Source: Zeimonas sp003577305
GTDB taxonomy: Bacteria; Pseudomonadota; Gammaproteobacteria; Burkholderiales; Burkholderiaceae_E
Reading direction: 5' to 3'
Length of the DNA: 64,000 nucleotides
Assembly (NCBI GenBank): GCA_030263385.1
Contig: SZOX01000004.1
Location: forward strand, 1-64,000
The notes beneath the pieces are model-generated. The model was not told the DNA's origin. It saw only the letters and a program-made list of their open reading frames with translations, and made no database searches. Numbering within the stretch: position 1 is the first letter of the stretch; each line of letters begins with the position of its first letter. Positions 9,611 to 20,768 of this stretch are shown one piece after another. A program made the translations under genes and the position numbers.

Positions 9611-9934
9611 ATGGCCGTGAATCTCACCGAAAGGGCTGCCCGCTACGTGGCGCGCTCGATCGAGCAGCGGGGCAAGGGTCTGGGACTGCGCGTGGGCGTC
9701 AAGGCTTCGGGCTGTTCCGGCATGTCCTACCAGCTCGAATTCGCCGACGTGCGCAACGCCGACGATCTCGAGTTCGAGAGTCACGGCATCAAGGTGCTGA
9801 TCGATTCGAAGAGCCTGCCCTACCTGCAGGGGATCGAACTCGACTTCGTCCGCGAAGGGCTGAACGAGGGTTTCCGGTTCAACAACCCCAACGTGAAGGG
9901 CACCTGCGGCTGCGGCGAGTCGTTCTCGGTCTAG
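9611..9934 (+). CDS. iscA: Iron-sulfur cluster assembly A-type carrier IscA
   Basis: A 107-residue A-type carrier with the three conserved cysteines, Cys35 in ASGCSGMSY and Cys99/Cys101 in the C-terminal TCGCGESF. The internal FNNPNVKGTCGCG pattern is closer to IscA than to ErpA. It would hold iron or a [4Fe-4S]/[2Fe-2S] cluster and pass it to apo-proteins. It follows iscR by 15 bp with the RBS-like CCGGAGAA, so both share the IscR-controlled promoter. The gene ends in a 4-bp convergent overlap with the MFS gene. The usual iscS, iscU, hscBA and fdx are absent on either side. Confidence 0.93.
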   Translation: MAVNLTERAARYVARSIEQRGKGLGLRVGVKASGCSGMSYQLEFADVRNADDLEFESHGIKVLIDSKSLPYLQGIELDFVREGLNEGFRFNNPNVKGTCGCGESFSV

Positions 9935-11130
9935 GGCCGCCCGGGCCGCACGAGCCGCACGACCGCGGCGATCGACGCGAGCGCGCCGAATCCGCAGGCC
10001 GCCAGCAGCAACAGTCCGGCGCGGGGCCCGATCGCCTCGACCAGTGCCGAGAGCGCAACCGGCGCGGCCGCCGCGGCGAGCAGGCCCGGTCCGGCGATCC
10101 GTCCGAGCAGTTCCGCATAGCCGCGGCTGCCGAACACCGCCAGCGGCAACGCGCCGCGCACGATCGTCATCAGGCCGTTGGCACAGCCGTAGAGCACCAC
10201 GAACAGGGCCGCCGCCCACGGCTGCGCGGGCAGCGCGAGCGCGGCGACGAACGCGATCGGCATCAGCGCGATCGACGGCAGCGCGACCGCCACCGCGCTG
10301 AAGCGCCGCTGAACCGACATTTCGACCAGGCGCGCGGCGACCTGCGCGGGGCCCATCAGCGAGGCGGTCGCGACGACCACCGCCGCCCCGTGGCCGAAGC
10401 CGCCCAGCAGAATCACCAGGTGCGCGCCCATCGCCGAGTTGATGAAGGCGTACAGCGTGAAACCGAGCGCGATCAGCGCGAGGGCGCGCCGTGCGCTTTG
10501 CTCGGGCAGCGGCGCGTACGCGGCGGCGGACTCCACGGCTTCGTCCACGTCGGGCCGGTGACGGCGCGCCCCCCCGGCGAAGCGCGCGTGCAGCAACGCG
10601 CAGGGCAGCAGGTTGAGCAGCGCATAGACCTGCAGCGCGCCGCGCCAGCCGAACGAGGCATCGAGCCAGGCGCCGATCGGCCAGAAGACGCTCGAGGCGA
10701 AGCCGCCGAACAGCGTCACCAGCGAGATCGCGCGGCGCGCCCGGTCGCCGGCCAGCACGGTGAGCGCCGCGAAGGCGCCGTCGTACAGGATCGAGCGCAT
10801 CGCCAGTCCGATCAGCGTCCAGCCCGCGTACAGCCCCGGCCAGCCGCGCGCCAGCGAAATCGCCAGCAGGCCGGTCGCGGCCAGCACCGAGGCGATCGTC
10901 ATCACGCGCCCGGCGCCGTGGCGGTCCATCAGGCGCCCACTCGCTCGTGCGCTCGCGCCGGCCACCAGCAGGCCCCAGGAGAATCCGCCGAGCACCGTCG
11001 TCAGGCTCAGCCCGAGTCCGCCGGCGATCGGGCCGGCGAGGATCGCCGACATGTAATGGGTGGTGCCCCAGCCGACGATCTGGGTCACCCCCAGTGCGCC
11101 GATTGCGGCGCCGATCGACCGGGACGACAC
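9931..11130 (-). CDS. Major facilitator superfamily transporter
   Basis: A 399-residue protein with about twelve hydrophobic segments. The cytoplasmic loop between segments 2 and 3 has the MFS signature form GRLMDRHGAGRVM. A basic, hydrophilic central loop (about residues 190-215, GGARRHRPDVDEAVES) separates the two halves. The start is GTG (MSSRSIGAAIGAL). The substrate cannot be told; it resembles general monocarboxylate or drug-type MFS carriers. It converges on iscA with a 4-bp overlap and lies 31 bp after the lysS stop, on the same strand, so it may be co-transcribed with lysS. Confidence 0.85.
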   Translation of the reverse strand: MSSRSIGAAIGALGVTQIVGWGTTHYMSAILAGPIAGGLGLSLTTVLGGFSWGLLVAGASARASGRLMDRHGAGRVMTIASVLAATGLLAISLARGWPGLYAGWTLIGLAMRSILYDGAFAALTVLAGDRARRAISLVTLFGGFASSVFWPIGAWLDASFGWRGALQVYALLNLLPCALLHARFAGGARRHRPDVDEAVESAAAYAPLPEQSARRALALIALGFTLYAFINSAMGAHLVILLGGFGHGAAVVVATASLMGPAQVAARLVEMSVQRRFSAVAVALPSIALMPIAFVAALALPAQPWAAALFVVLYGCANGLMTIVRGALPLAVFGSRGYAELLGRIAGPGLLAAAAAPVALSALVEAIGPRAGLLLLAACGFGALASIAAVVRLVRPGRP

Positions 11131-11161
11131 GCCGGGTCGCCGGATCCGGACGCGCGACGCG

Positions 11162-12703
<1,542 letters not shown>

Positions 12704-12706
12704 GGC

Positions 12707-13811
12707 TCAGACTCCCTGTTTGAGGCTGGCGACGATGAACTCGTCGAGGTCGCCATCGAGCACTGCGCGCGTATTGCTGGTCTCGACGTTGGTGCGCAGG
12801 TCCTTGATGCGCGACTGGTCGAGGACGTACGAGCGGATCTGGTGCCCCCAGCCGATGTCGGTCTTGCCGGCCTCGACCTTGTCCTGTTCGGCCCGGCGCT
12901 TGCGCATCTCGAGTTCGTACAGGCGCGCGCGCAGCATGCTCATCGCCTCGTCGCGGTTGCGGTGCTGCGAGCGGTCGTTCTGGCACTGCACGACGATGCC
13001 GGTCGGGTTGTGCGTGATGCGCACCGCCGACTCGGTCTTGTTCACGTGCTGGCCCCCGGCGCCCGAGGCACGGTAGACGTCGATGCGCAGGTCGGCAGGG
13101 TTGATGTCGATCTCGATCGACTCGTCGACTTTCGGGTAGACGAAGACCGACGCGAACGAGGTGTGGCGTCCGCCGCCGGAATCGAACGGCGACTTGCGCA
13201 CCAGCCGGTGGATGCCGGTCTCGGTGCGCAGGTAGCCGTAGGCGTATTCGCCGTCGACGCGCACCGTCGCCCCCTTGATGCCGGCCACGTCGCCCGGCGA
13301 CTCTTCGAGGATCTCGGTGGCGAAGTCCTTGCGCTCGCAGTAGCGCAGGTACTGGCGCAGCAGCATCGCGGCCCAGTCCTGGGCTTCGGTCCCGCCGGCG
13401 CCGGCCTGGATCTCGAGGAAGCAGGGGTTGGGGTCGGCCGGGTTGGCGAACATGCGCCTGAACTCGAGCTCGGCGACCCGCGTCCCGATCGCCTGCGCGT
13501 CGGCCTCGACCGCAACCAGCGTGTCGTCGTCGTTCTCGGCCGAGGCCATCTCGAACAGCTCGACGACGTCCGTCAGCCCGCGGTCGATCTCGCCGATGCG
13601 CCCGACCACGGCTTCGAGCGCCTTCTTCTCGCGGCCCAGCTCCTGTGCGTGCTTCGCGTCGTTCCAGACGTCGGGAGTCTCGAGCTCCCGGTTGATCACT
13701 TCGAGACGGGTCTTCTTCGTCTCGTAGTCAAAGATACCCCCGGAGCTCGCCGACGCGCCGGCGAAGGTCGTCGACCAGCGATTCGAGTTGGTTGAGGCGC
13801 TCGGCTTCCAT
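12707..13811 (-). CDS. prfB: Peptide chain release factor 2 (programmed +1 frameshift)
   Basis: Release factor 2, 367 residues after frameshifting, terminates at UGA and UAA. The ATG at 13811 gives 27 codons ending RGYL, then an in-frame TGA; the rest (DYETKKTRLEV...) is in the +1 frame. The site is the canonical one, and low RF2 allows the shift, so the protein controls its own synthesis. The stop-recognition tripeptide SPF is in VRKSPFDSGGGRH, and the peptidyl-hydrolysis GGQ is in SGAGGQHVNKTESAVR. It lies between recJ and lysS in a conserved order. Reading the gene in a single frame would give a false start or a pseudogene call. Confidence 0.97.
13727..13738 (-). promoter_or_regulatory. 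RF2 programmed frameshift site
   Basis: Read on the minus strand, the sequence AGG-stretch CGGGGG-TAT-CTT-TGA-C spans the internal stop of prfB. CTT TGA C is the slippery codon, stop and following C. The G-rich CGGGGG just upstream acts as the internal Shine-Dalgarno element that pushes the ribosome forward. The TGA occupies 13728-13730. This matches the E. coli prfB signal closely. Confidence 0.95.
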
Positions 13812-13842
13812 GGGGGTGATGATCCTTCGGTAAAACCAGAAA

Positions 13843-15564
13843 TTATACCGGCTCGACTGCCTCGACGACCAGGCGCACGCTGGCGAGCCCCTGGTACTCG
13901 TCGCGCATCAGCCGATAGGCGATGCGTGCCGCCGAGGGCAGCGGCTCGACGCGGCCGAACGCGATCGCGTCCAGCGGCCGCGCCGCGCCCGTGCGCAACT
14001 GCGCGCGCAGGTGGCGGCCGGCGACGATCGACTGGCGCGCCACCGCGAACTCGCCGCAGAACAGCGGCGGCGCGAAGCCCTGGCCCCAGACCTCGGCCTC
14101 GATCGCGTCGACCAGCGGCAGGTCGATCTCGCCGGCGGCCAGCGGGCCGTCGGTAGGCAGGGATGCCGAGAAACACGACGGATCGGCGAACTCGCCGACT
14201 GCGCGCTCGAGCAGCGCCGCGAATTCGTCGCGTTGCGCGGCGCGCAGCGTCAGCCCCGCGGCCATCGCGTGGCCGCCGAAGCGCAGCAGGAGGCCCGGCG
14301 CGAGCTTGTCGACCAGGTCGAGCACGTCGCGCAGGTGCACGCCGGGAATCGAACGCCCCGAGCCGCGCAGCAGCGACGGATCGGACGCGGCGGCCGCCAG
14401 CGCGAAGACCGGCCGGTTCACGCGTTCCTTCACGCGGCTGGCGACGAGGCCGACGAGCCCTTCGTGCCAGCCCTCGCGATGCAGCACCACCGATTTGCGG
14501 TCCGCGGCGGGTTCGGGCAGCGTGTCGAGCGCGGCGAGCGCCTGCTCGCGCATCGCCGCCTCGATGCCGCGGCGCTCGCGGTTGATCGCATCGAGCGCGG
14601 CGGCCAGTTCGGCCGCGCGCGCCGGGTCGTCGGCGAGCAGGCACTCGATGCCGATCGAGATGTCGGCGAGGCGACCGGCCGCGTTCACCCGCGGGCCCAC
14701 CGCGAAGCCGAGATCGCCGCTGCCCGCGCGTCGCTCGTCGCGGCCGGCCACCCGCAGCAGGGCGCGCACGCCGGCGCAGGCCGCGCCAGCGCGGATCCGT
14801 TGCAGCCCGGCCGCCACCAGCAACCGGTTGTTCGCGTCGAGCCGCACCAGATCGGCTACGGTACCCAGCGCGACCAGATCGAGCAGTCGCTGCAGTGGCG
14901 CGCGCGCCGCCGGACTCGAGGGGTCGCGACGGCGCCACTGCGCGCGCAGCGCGAGCAGCAGGTAGAACATCACGCCGACGCCGGCCAGGTGCTTGCTGGG
15001 GAACGCACAGCCGGGCTGGTTCGGATCCACGATCGCCTCGGCTGGCGGCAGCGTCGCACCCGGCAGGTGATGGTCGGTGACGATGACGCGCATGCCGGCG
15101 GCGTGCGCTGCCGCGACCCCGTCGTGACTCGCGATCCCGGCGTCCACGGTGAGCAGCCAGTCGGGGCGGCCGAGGCGCGGATGAGCGGCGGCCAGCGCGG
15201 CCACCGGCGGTGTGAGACCGTAGCCGTGCTCGAAGCGGTTCGGCACGATGTAATCGACCTGGGCGGGGGCAGCGCCGAGCGCCCTGAGGCCGCGGATCGC
15301 CACCGCGCAGGCGGTCGCGCCGTCGCAGTCGTAGTCGGCCACCACGCAGATCCGCTCACCGCGCGCGATCGCGTCGGCGAGCAGGCCCGCAGCGTGGGCC
15401 AGCCCCTTCATCGAGTCGGGCGCCGCCAGGCCCGCGAGATCACGCGAGATCGCCCGCGCGTCGTCGACGCCGCGGGCAGCCAGCAGCCGCGCCATCACCG
15501 GGTGCACGCCGGCGGCCAGCAGGCGACCGAGCGCTGCCTGCGGCACTTCGCGGACAGTGATCAC
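13843..15564 (-). CDS. recJ: Single-stranded-DNA-specific exonuclease RecJ
   Basis: A 573-residue DHH-family 5'-3' exonuclease for recombination and mismatch repair. Metal motifs are DYDCDGATA (motif I), TVDAGIASHDGV, and the DHH triad in VIVTDHHLPG; the DHHA1 region has GFAVGPRVNAAGRL and RSIPGVHLRDVLD, FGGHAMAAGLTL. The start is GTG at 15564, overlapping the TGA of the upstream gene (GTGA), which indicates coupling. The open frame continues upstream, but that stretch lies inside the preceding gene. It is followed 31 bp later by prfB. Confidence 0.95.
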   Translation of the reverse strand: MITVREVPQAALGRLLAAGVHPVMARLLAARGVDDARAISRDLAGLAAPDSMKGLAHAAGLLADAIARGERICVVADYDCDGATACAVAIRGLRALGAAPAQVDYIVPNRFEHGYGLTPPVAALAAAHPRLGRPDWLLTVDAGIASHDGVAAAHAAGMRVIVTDHHLPGATLPPAEAIVDPNQPGCAFPSKHLAGVGVMFYLLLALRAQWRRRDPSSPAARAPLQRLLDLVALGTVADLVRLDANNRLLVAAGLQRIRAGAACAGVRALLRVAGRDERRAGSGDLGFAVGPRVNAAGRLADISIGIECLLADDPARAAELAAALDAINRERRGIEAAMREQALAALDTLPEPAADRKSVVLHREGWHEGLVGLVASRVKERVNRPVFALAAAASDPSLLRGSGRSIPGVHLRDVLDLVDKLAPGLLLRFGGHAMAAGLTLRAAQRDEFAALLERAVGEFADPSCFSASLPTDGPLAAGEIDLPLVDAIEAEVWGQGFAPPLFCGEFAVARQSIVAGRHLRAQLRTGAARPLDAIAFGRVEPLPSAARIAYRLMRDEYQGLASVRLVVEAVEPV

Positions 15565-16670
15565 GCGTCCTCGCGCAGCAGTGCCGCGAGCGCGAGACGG
15601 CGCCACGGCTTCCAGCGATCGGCGGGCAGACCCAGCAGTTCGATGGTGCTGCGCTCGCCGGTCAGCACCAGCCGTATCCCGCCCGCGGCCAGCTGTGGGC
15701 TGGCCGCGAGTAGCGCCTCGAACCAGCGATCGAAGGCCCGCCAGGCCTGCGTCCAGCCCGGTTCGTCGCCGTCACCCACGGCGCGTCGCCAGAACTCGGG
15801 CACGAGCAGCAGGGCGCCCGATCCGGCGAGCGCATCGCCCACCCGCTGCAAGGCGGGATCGTCGGCGCCGGGCTCCGCGGCGAGCGGGTGCGACTCGATG
15901 CCGGCGCGCCGCGCCAGCCCCGCGACCGTTTCGTCGGCGCTCAGCACGCGCTCGAAGGGGCGCGCCGCGGGACGGCCCGCGCGTCCTTCGAGCCACAGGC
16001 CGTTGACCACCGGGCGTCCGTCGGCCTCGCGCGCGAGGTTCAGCGGATGCTCGAACCAGCTCATCTGCACGAGGTTCGAGAGCTGGCGCCAGCGCCGCGC
16101 GGCCGCGCCGCTCGGCAGGTAGGCATCGACGTTGCGGCCGATCGCCATGCGTGCGCTGCGCGCCAGCAGCCGCGCGAGCGCCGCGATCTCGTCCCGTGCG
16201 CGCTCCGCATCGATCGCCTCGAGCCGCCACGCGCCCGGATCGAGCGCGCGCAGGCGCAGGCCCTCGTCGGCGAGCACCGCGTTGGCACGCTCGGCGAGCT
16301 GCGCGGCTTCGTCGGCGTCGAGCCCGAGGCCTTCGGGCGGCGCGAGCACGAGATGATCCAGCGCGAGGTGCAGGTGCACCGGGCGCACCATCAACCCGCA
16401 CGCGTCGGCTCCGTCGATCGCCGGCAGCGCGCAGGCGGCCACCGCTCCTTCGAGCGCGAAGCGTTCGCGCAGCCAGGCTTCATGGGGCAGTTCGTCGGGC
16501 ACCAGCGCGCTCTGCCGGCTGCGGCCGACGATGCGCGCACGCCGGATCGTGCGGGCGAGCGCGCCGTCGGCAGCCAGCGCGAGCGTGCCGGCGCCGGTTT
16601 GCGGATCGTCGCCCGGCGTGACCGGGCGTGGACGGGCGAGCGCCCCGGCACACAGGATCGTCGTGGTCAC
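15561..16670 (-). CDS. RpfE-like conserved protein upstream of recJ
   Basis: A 369-residue protein of the family annotated in Burkholderiales as RpfE-type regulatory or phosphoglycerate-mutase-like proteins (COG4255-like). Landmarks are ACGLMVRPVHLHLALDHLVL near the middle, RNVDAYLPSGAAARRWRQLS, and SWFEHPLNLAREADGRPVVN, where Asn and His positions are typical of the family. There is no signal peptide or membrane segment. Function is not established; the recurring position next to recJ suggests a linked housekeeping role. It overlaps recJ by 4 bp and is divergent from lolC. My assignment rests on recalled family patterns and gene context. Confidence 0.7.
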   Translation of the reverse strand: MTTTILCAGALARPRPVTPGDDPQTGAGTLALAADGALARTIRRARIVGRSRQSALVPDELPHEAWLRERFALEGAVAACALPAIDGADACGLMVRPVHLHLALDHLVLAPPEGLGLDADEAAQLAERANAVLADEGLRLRALDPGAWRLEAIDAERARDEIAALARLLARSARMAIGRNVDAYLPSGAAARRWRQLSNLVQMSWFEHPLNLAREADGRPVVNGLWLEGRAGRPAARPFERVLSADETVAGLARRAGIESHPLAAEPGADDPALQRVGDALAGSGALLLVPEFWRRAVGDGDEPGWTQAWRAFDRWFEALLAASPQLAAGGIRLVLTGERSTIELLGLPADRWKPWRRLALAALLREDA

Positions 16671-16704
16671 CGGGGGATTCTATGGCAAACTGCCGCGGTC
16701 CCAG

Positions 16705-17957
16705 ATGCCATTGCCCTACGAACTCTTCATCGGCCTTCGCTACACGCGAGCCAGCAGGCGCGCGGGTCGGCGCAACGGCTTCATCTCGTTCATTTCGGCG
16801 CTGTCGGTCGCGGGCATCGCGCTCGGCGTGGCGGCGCTGATCACCGTGCTGTCGGTGATGAACGGCTTCCAGAAAGAGGTGCGCGACCGGATGCTCTCGG
16901 TGCTCGCGCACATCGAGGTGCTGGCCGGCCGCACTCCGATGACCGACTGGGAATCGGTGCTGGCGCAGGCGCGGCGCAACCCGGCGATCGTGGGCGGCGC
17001 GCCCTACGTCGCCGGTCAGGCGATGCTCACCCACGACGGCAGCGTGCGCGGCGTGCTGGTGCGCGGCATCGACCCGGCGCTCGAGCCTCAGGTGGCCGAT
17101 TTCGCGCGCAAGATGCTGCGCGGCAGCCTGGCCGGGTTGCGCCCGGGCGAATTCGGGGTAGCCGTCGGCAGCGAGCTCGCCGACCAGTTGCTGCTCGACG
17201 TCGGCTCCAGGCTCACGCTGATCGCCCCGCAGGGCACGGCGACGCCCGCGGGGCTGGTGCCGCGGCTGCGCCAGCTCACGGTCGTGGCGGTGTTCAGGGC
17301 CGGGCACTACGAATACGACTCGAGCCTGCTGCTGATGAACATCGAGGACGCGGCGAAGCTGTTCCGCGTCGAGGGGGTGAGCGGCGTGCGGCTGAAGACG
17401 CGCGACATGCTCGCCGCGCCCGGGGTCGCCGACCAGCTGGCGCGCTCGATGAGCGGCGACCTGATGATTCGCGACTGGTCGGCCGAGAACCGCAACTGGT
17501 TCGCCGCGGTGCAGATCGAGAAGCGGATGATGTTCATCATCCTCACGCTGATCATGGCGGTCGCCGCGTTCAACCTGGTCTCGATGCTGGTGATGACGGT
17601 CACCGACAAGCAGTCCGACATCGCGATCCTGCGCACGCTCGGCGCCACGCCGGCGAGCATCATGCGCATCTTCGTGGTGCAGGGCGCCTCGGTCGGGCTG
17701 CTCGGCACGCTGCTCGGCGTGGTCTTCGGCGTGCTGCTCGCGCTGAACATCGGTCCGGCCACGGCCTGGGTCGAATCGGTGTTCGGCTTCCAGGTGCTGC
17801 CCAAGGGCATCTATTTCATCAACTACCTGCCCAGCGACCTGCGGCTGCCCGACGTAGTGGCGATCGGCGGCACCGCCTGCGCGCTGGCGCTCGGCTCGAC
17901 GCTGTATCCGAGCTGGCGCGCCTCGCGCGTGCGGCCGGCCGAAGCGCTGCGCTACGA

Positions 17958-17961
<4 letters not shown>
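16705..17961 (+). CDS. lolC: Lipoprotein-releasing ABC transporter permease (LolC/LolE type)
   Basis: A 418-residue inner-membrane permease that starts MPLPYELFIGLRYTRA. One transmembrane helix lies near residues 25-50 (FISFISALSVAGIALGVAAL), then a large periplasmic domain, then three helices from about residue 270 on. The LolC/E signature is KQSDIAILRTLGATPASIM, followed by WRASRVRPAEALRYE at the end. With LolD it extracts mature lipoproteins from the inner membrane and hands them to LolA. Its stop overlaps the lolD start as ATGA. Only one permease gene is present here, so the complex may be a homodimer or have a second subunit elsewhere. Confidence 0.93.
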
Positions 17962-18707
<746 letters not shown>

Positions 18708-18759
18708 GCGCGGCCGGCCGGGTCGTCGCAGGGCAGGCCAGGACGCTGTGGGGGCCAGG

Positions 18760-19566
18760 ATGCTGATCGACACCCATTGCCATCTCGATGCCGCCGAGTT
18801 CGACGCCGATCGCGACGCGGTGCGCGAACGGGCGTTCGCGGCGGGGCTGGCGGCGATCGTGGTGCCCGCGGTCGAGGTCGCGAACTTCGGCGCGGTGCGC
18901 GCGCTGGCCGCGGCCGATCGGCGCATCGGCTACGCGCTCGGCATTCACCCGATGTACGTCGGGCGCGCCGGCGAGCGTGATCTCGCGCTGCTGCGCCAGG
19001 CGATCGAGGCCTCGCTCGGCGATCCGGCGTTCCTCGCGATCGGCGAGGTCGGGCTCGATTTCTTCGAGCCGGGCCTGGATCGGGTACGCCAGGAGCGCTA
19101 CTTTCGCGCCCAGCTGGAACTCGCGCGCGAATTCGGGCTGCCGGTGCTGATGCACGTGCGGCGCTCGCAGGACGTGATCCTGAAGCACCTGCGCAGCGTG
19201 CGCCCGCCCGGCGGGATCGCGCATGCGTTCAGCGGCAGCCTGCAGCAGGCGGGGCAGTTCCTCGGGCTGGGCATGGTGCTGGGCTTCGGCGGCGCGGTGA
19301 CTTTCGATCGCGCCTCGCGGCTGCGCCGACTGGTGCGCGAGCTTCCCGCCGAGGCGCACGTGCTCGAGACCGACGCACCCGACATCCCGCCGGCGTGGAT
19401 CGTGCGACGCCGCAACGAGCCGGCGCAACTCGCGCGCATCGCGCAGGTGTTCGCCGATGTACGCGGCGAGCCGGTCGGGCTGGTCGTGCAGCGCACGGGA
19501 GCCAACGCCGGCCGCGCGATCCCGAGGTTGTCGGCGCTTCTGGCGCGAGCGGACCGGAACCTTTGA
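18760..19566 (+). CDS. TatD-family metal-dependent DNase/hydrolase
   Basis: A 268-residue TIM-barrel hydrolase starting MLIDTHCHLDAAEFDADRD. Metal ligands are His-X-His in THCHLD, Glu in AIGEVGLDFF, His in LPVLMHVRRSQD, His in IAHAFSGS and Asp in VLETDAPDIPP. Family members (TatD, YcfH, YjjV) are 3'-5' exonucleases or deoxyribonucleases. It follows lolD by 52 bp on the same strand, an order seen in other Burkholderiales where comEC often comes next. The ATG at 18760 has the RBS-like GGGGGCCAGG just before it; upstream in-frame codons overlap lolD. Confidence 0.9.
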   Translation: MLIDTHCHLDAAEFDADRDAVRERAFAAGLAAIVVPAVEVANFGAVRALAAADRRIGYALGIHPMYVGRAGERDLALLRQAIEASLGDPAFLAIGEVGLDFFEPGLDRVRQERYFRAQLELAREFGLPVLMHVRRSQDVILKHLRSVRPPGGIAHAFSGSLQQAGQFLGLGMVLGFGGAVTFDRASRLRRLVRELPAEAHVLETDAPDIPPAWIVRRRNEPAQLARIAQVFADVRGEPVGLVVQRTGANAGRAIPRLSALLARADRNL

Positions 19567-19598
19567 ACGTGCGCCGGCCTCGCGCAACCGCGCACCGA

Positions 19599-20708
19599 TC
19601 AGGCCAGAATCGCCCAGTGGTTGCCGGCCGAGAGTCCCTGTGGCCAGCGCAGCATCCCGGCAGGTTCGCTCGGATGCCAGCGCGCCAGCCCCAGGCCCGC
19701 TCCTACCGCGACGCCGGGAGCGTCGTCCATCGGCCAGAGGCCGCAGGGGTTTTGCACCTTGCCGATGATCGTGAAGTCGGCGGATCGCTGCGGCTGCCAC
19801 AGCAGAAGGCGGTTGGCGAACTGCGCCGTGAGCACGAAGCCGCCATTGGGTCCGGGCGCGATGTCGCCCGTGTAGCCATTGGCCATCGTGAAGCTGGGAA
19901 TGGCGAGATCCTTGCCGTCCCACAAGGCCAGCAGCGGCGCTTCCCGGCGCCGATCGGGATCGTCGTGCTCCGCCTGCAGGCCGATGCCCAGCAGCGTGGG
20001 GCCACCCGCACCGGCCGGGCGGTTCCAGGCGATGTGATGCGGGCTCAGGCGCTTGTCGCGCAGGCGCCATTCTCCGAGCTTCTCGCCGGTTGCGGCATCG
20101 AGTTGCACCAGTACCGGATTCATCGACTCCAGGTTGCGCTTGTGCCCGGTGGGCGTGCGTGGAATGCCGCCGTTGGCGATCAGGAGCCTGCCTTGCCGGT
20201 CTACCAGGATCTGGTGCGGATCGATGCCATGCGTCCGGTGCTGTCCCACCTTGCGCAGGTTGCGCACGTCGCGCACGCTGACCCAGCCTTCACCGGTCTT
20301 GCGGTCGGTCTCTCCGGTATACAGCCAGTCGCCGTCGTTGCTCGCGATGACGTGCCCGTCGAACGTGCGCGCATCGCCCTCGTCGGACGCCGACAACTGG
20401 TGGACGACGCGTCCCTGCGCATCGAGACGCAGCATCCAGGTGCCCGGGCGCGTGGCCACCGCGAGAAAGCCTCCTCCCGGCTCGGGAACGATCGCATGCG
20501 GCAGTGTCGGCGTCGTCACGGCGTACTCGATGACCACCTGGCCCCGGGTCCAGTCCACGCGCAGCGCCCCGACCTGGTAGTCGCGCTCGTCCATGCGCCA
20601 GCCGCCTCCCACGCGCATGACGCCACCCTCGTCGGCGATCGCCGGCACCACCGAAGAAGCTGTCGCGGCAACGGCACCCAGTTGCAGCAGAAAATGTCGT
20701 CGATCCAT
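19599..20708 (-). CDS. DUF1513 periplasmic beta-propeller-like protein
   Basis: A 369-residue protein with a Tat-like N-terminus: MDRRHFLLQLGAVAATAS followed by a cleavage region PAIADEGG. The body has repeated WD-like blades, for example GTWMLRLDAQGRVVHQLSA, FDGHVIASNDGDWLYTGET, IDPHQILVDRQGRLLIANGG and LSPHHIAWNRPA. These are features of DUF1513, a family often found near iron-uptake genes such as imelysin-like proteins. It is the last gene in the tonB-exbB-exbD-receptor group, 60 bp after the receptor stop. The function is unknown; a periplasmic iron-linked role is inferred from context. Confidence 0.75.
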   Translation of the reverse strand: MDRRHFLLQLGAVAATASSVVPAIADEGGVMRVGGGWRMDERDYQVGALRVDWTRGQVVIEYAVTTPTLPHAIVPEPGGGFLAVATRPGTWMLRLDAQGRVVHQLSASDEGDARTFDGHVIASNDGDWLYTGETDRKTGEGWVSVRDVRNLRKVGQHRTHGIDPHQILVDRQGRLLIANGGIPRTPTGHKRNLESMNPVLVQLDAATGEKLGEWRLRDKRLSPHHIAWNRPAGAGGPTLLGIGLQAEHDDPDRRREAPLLALWDGKDLAIPSFTMANGYTGDIAPGPNGGFVLTAQFANRLLLWQPQRSADFTIIGKVQNPCGLWPMDDAPGVAVGAGLGLARWHPSEPAGMLRWPQGLSAGNHWAILA

Positions 20709-20768
20709 GATCGCTCCCGTGCGTAGTGCTTCGCGAACGTCGTCGCTCGTGCCTGTCGACGCTCCCGG

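Noticed and set aside
12707..13811. prfB as a frameshifted pseudogene
   Set aside because: The internal TGA sits in the canonical RF2 frameshift signal, and both frames encode conserved RF2 sequence.
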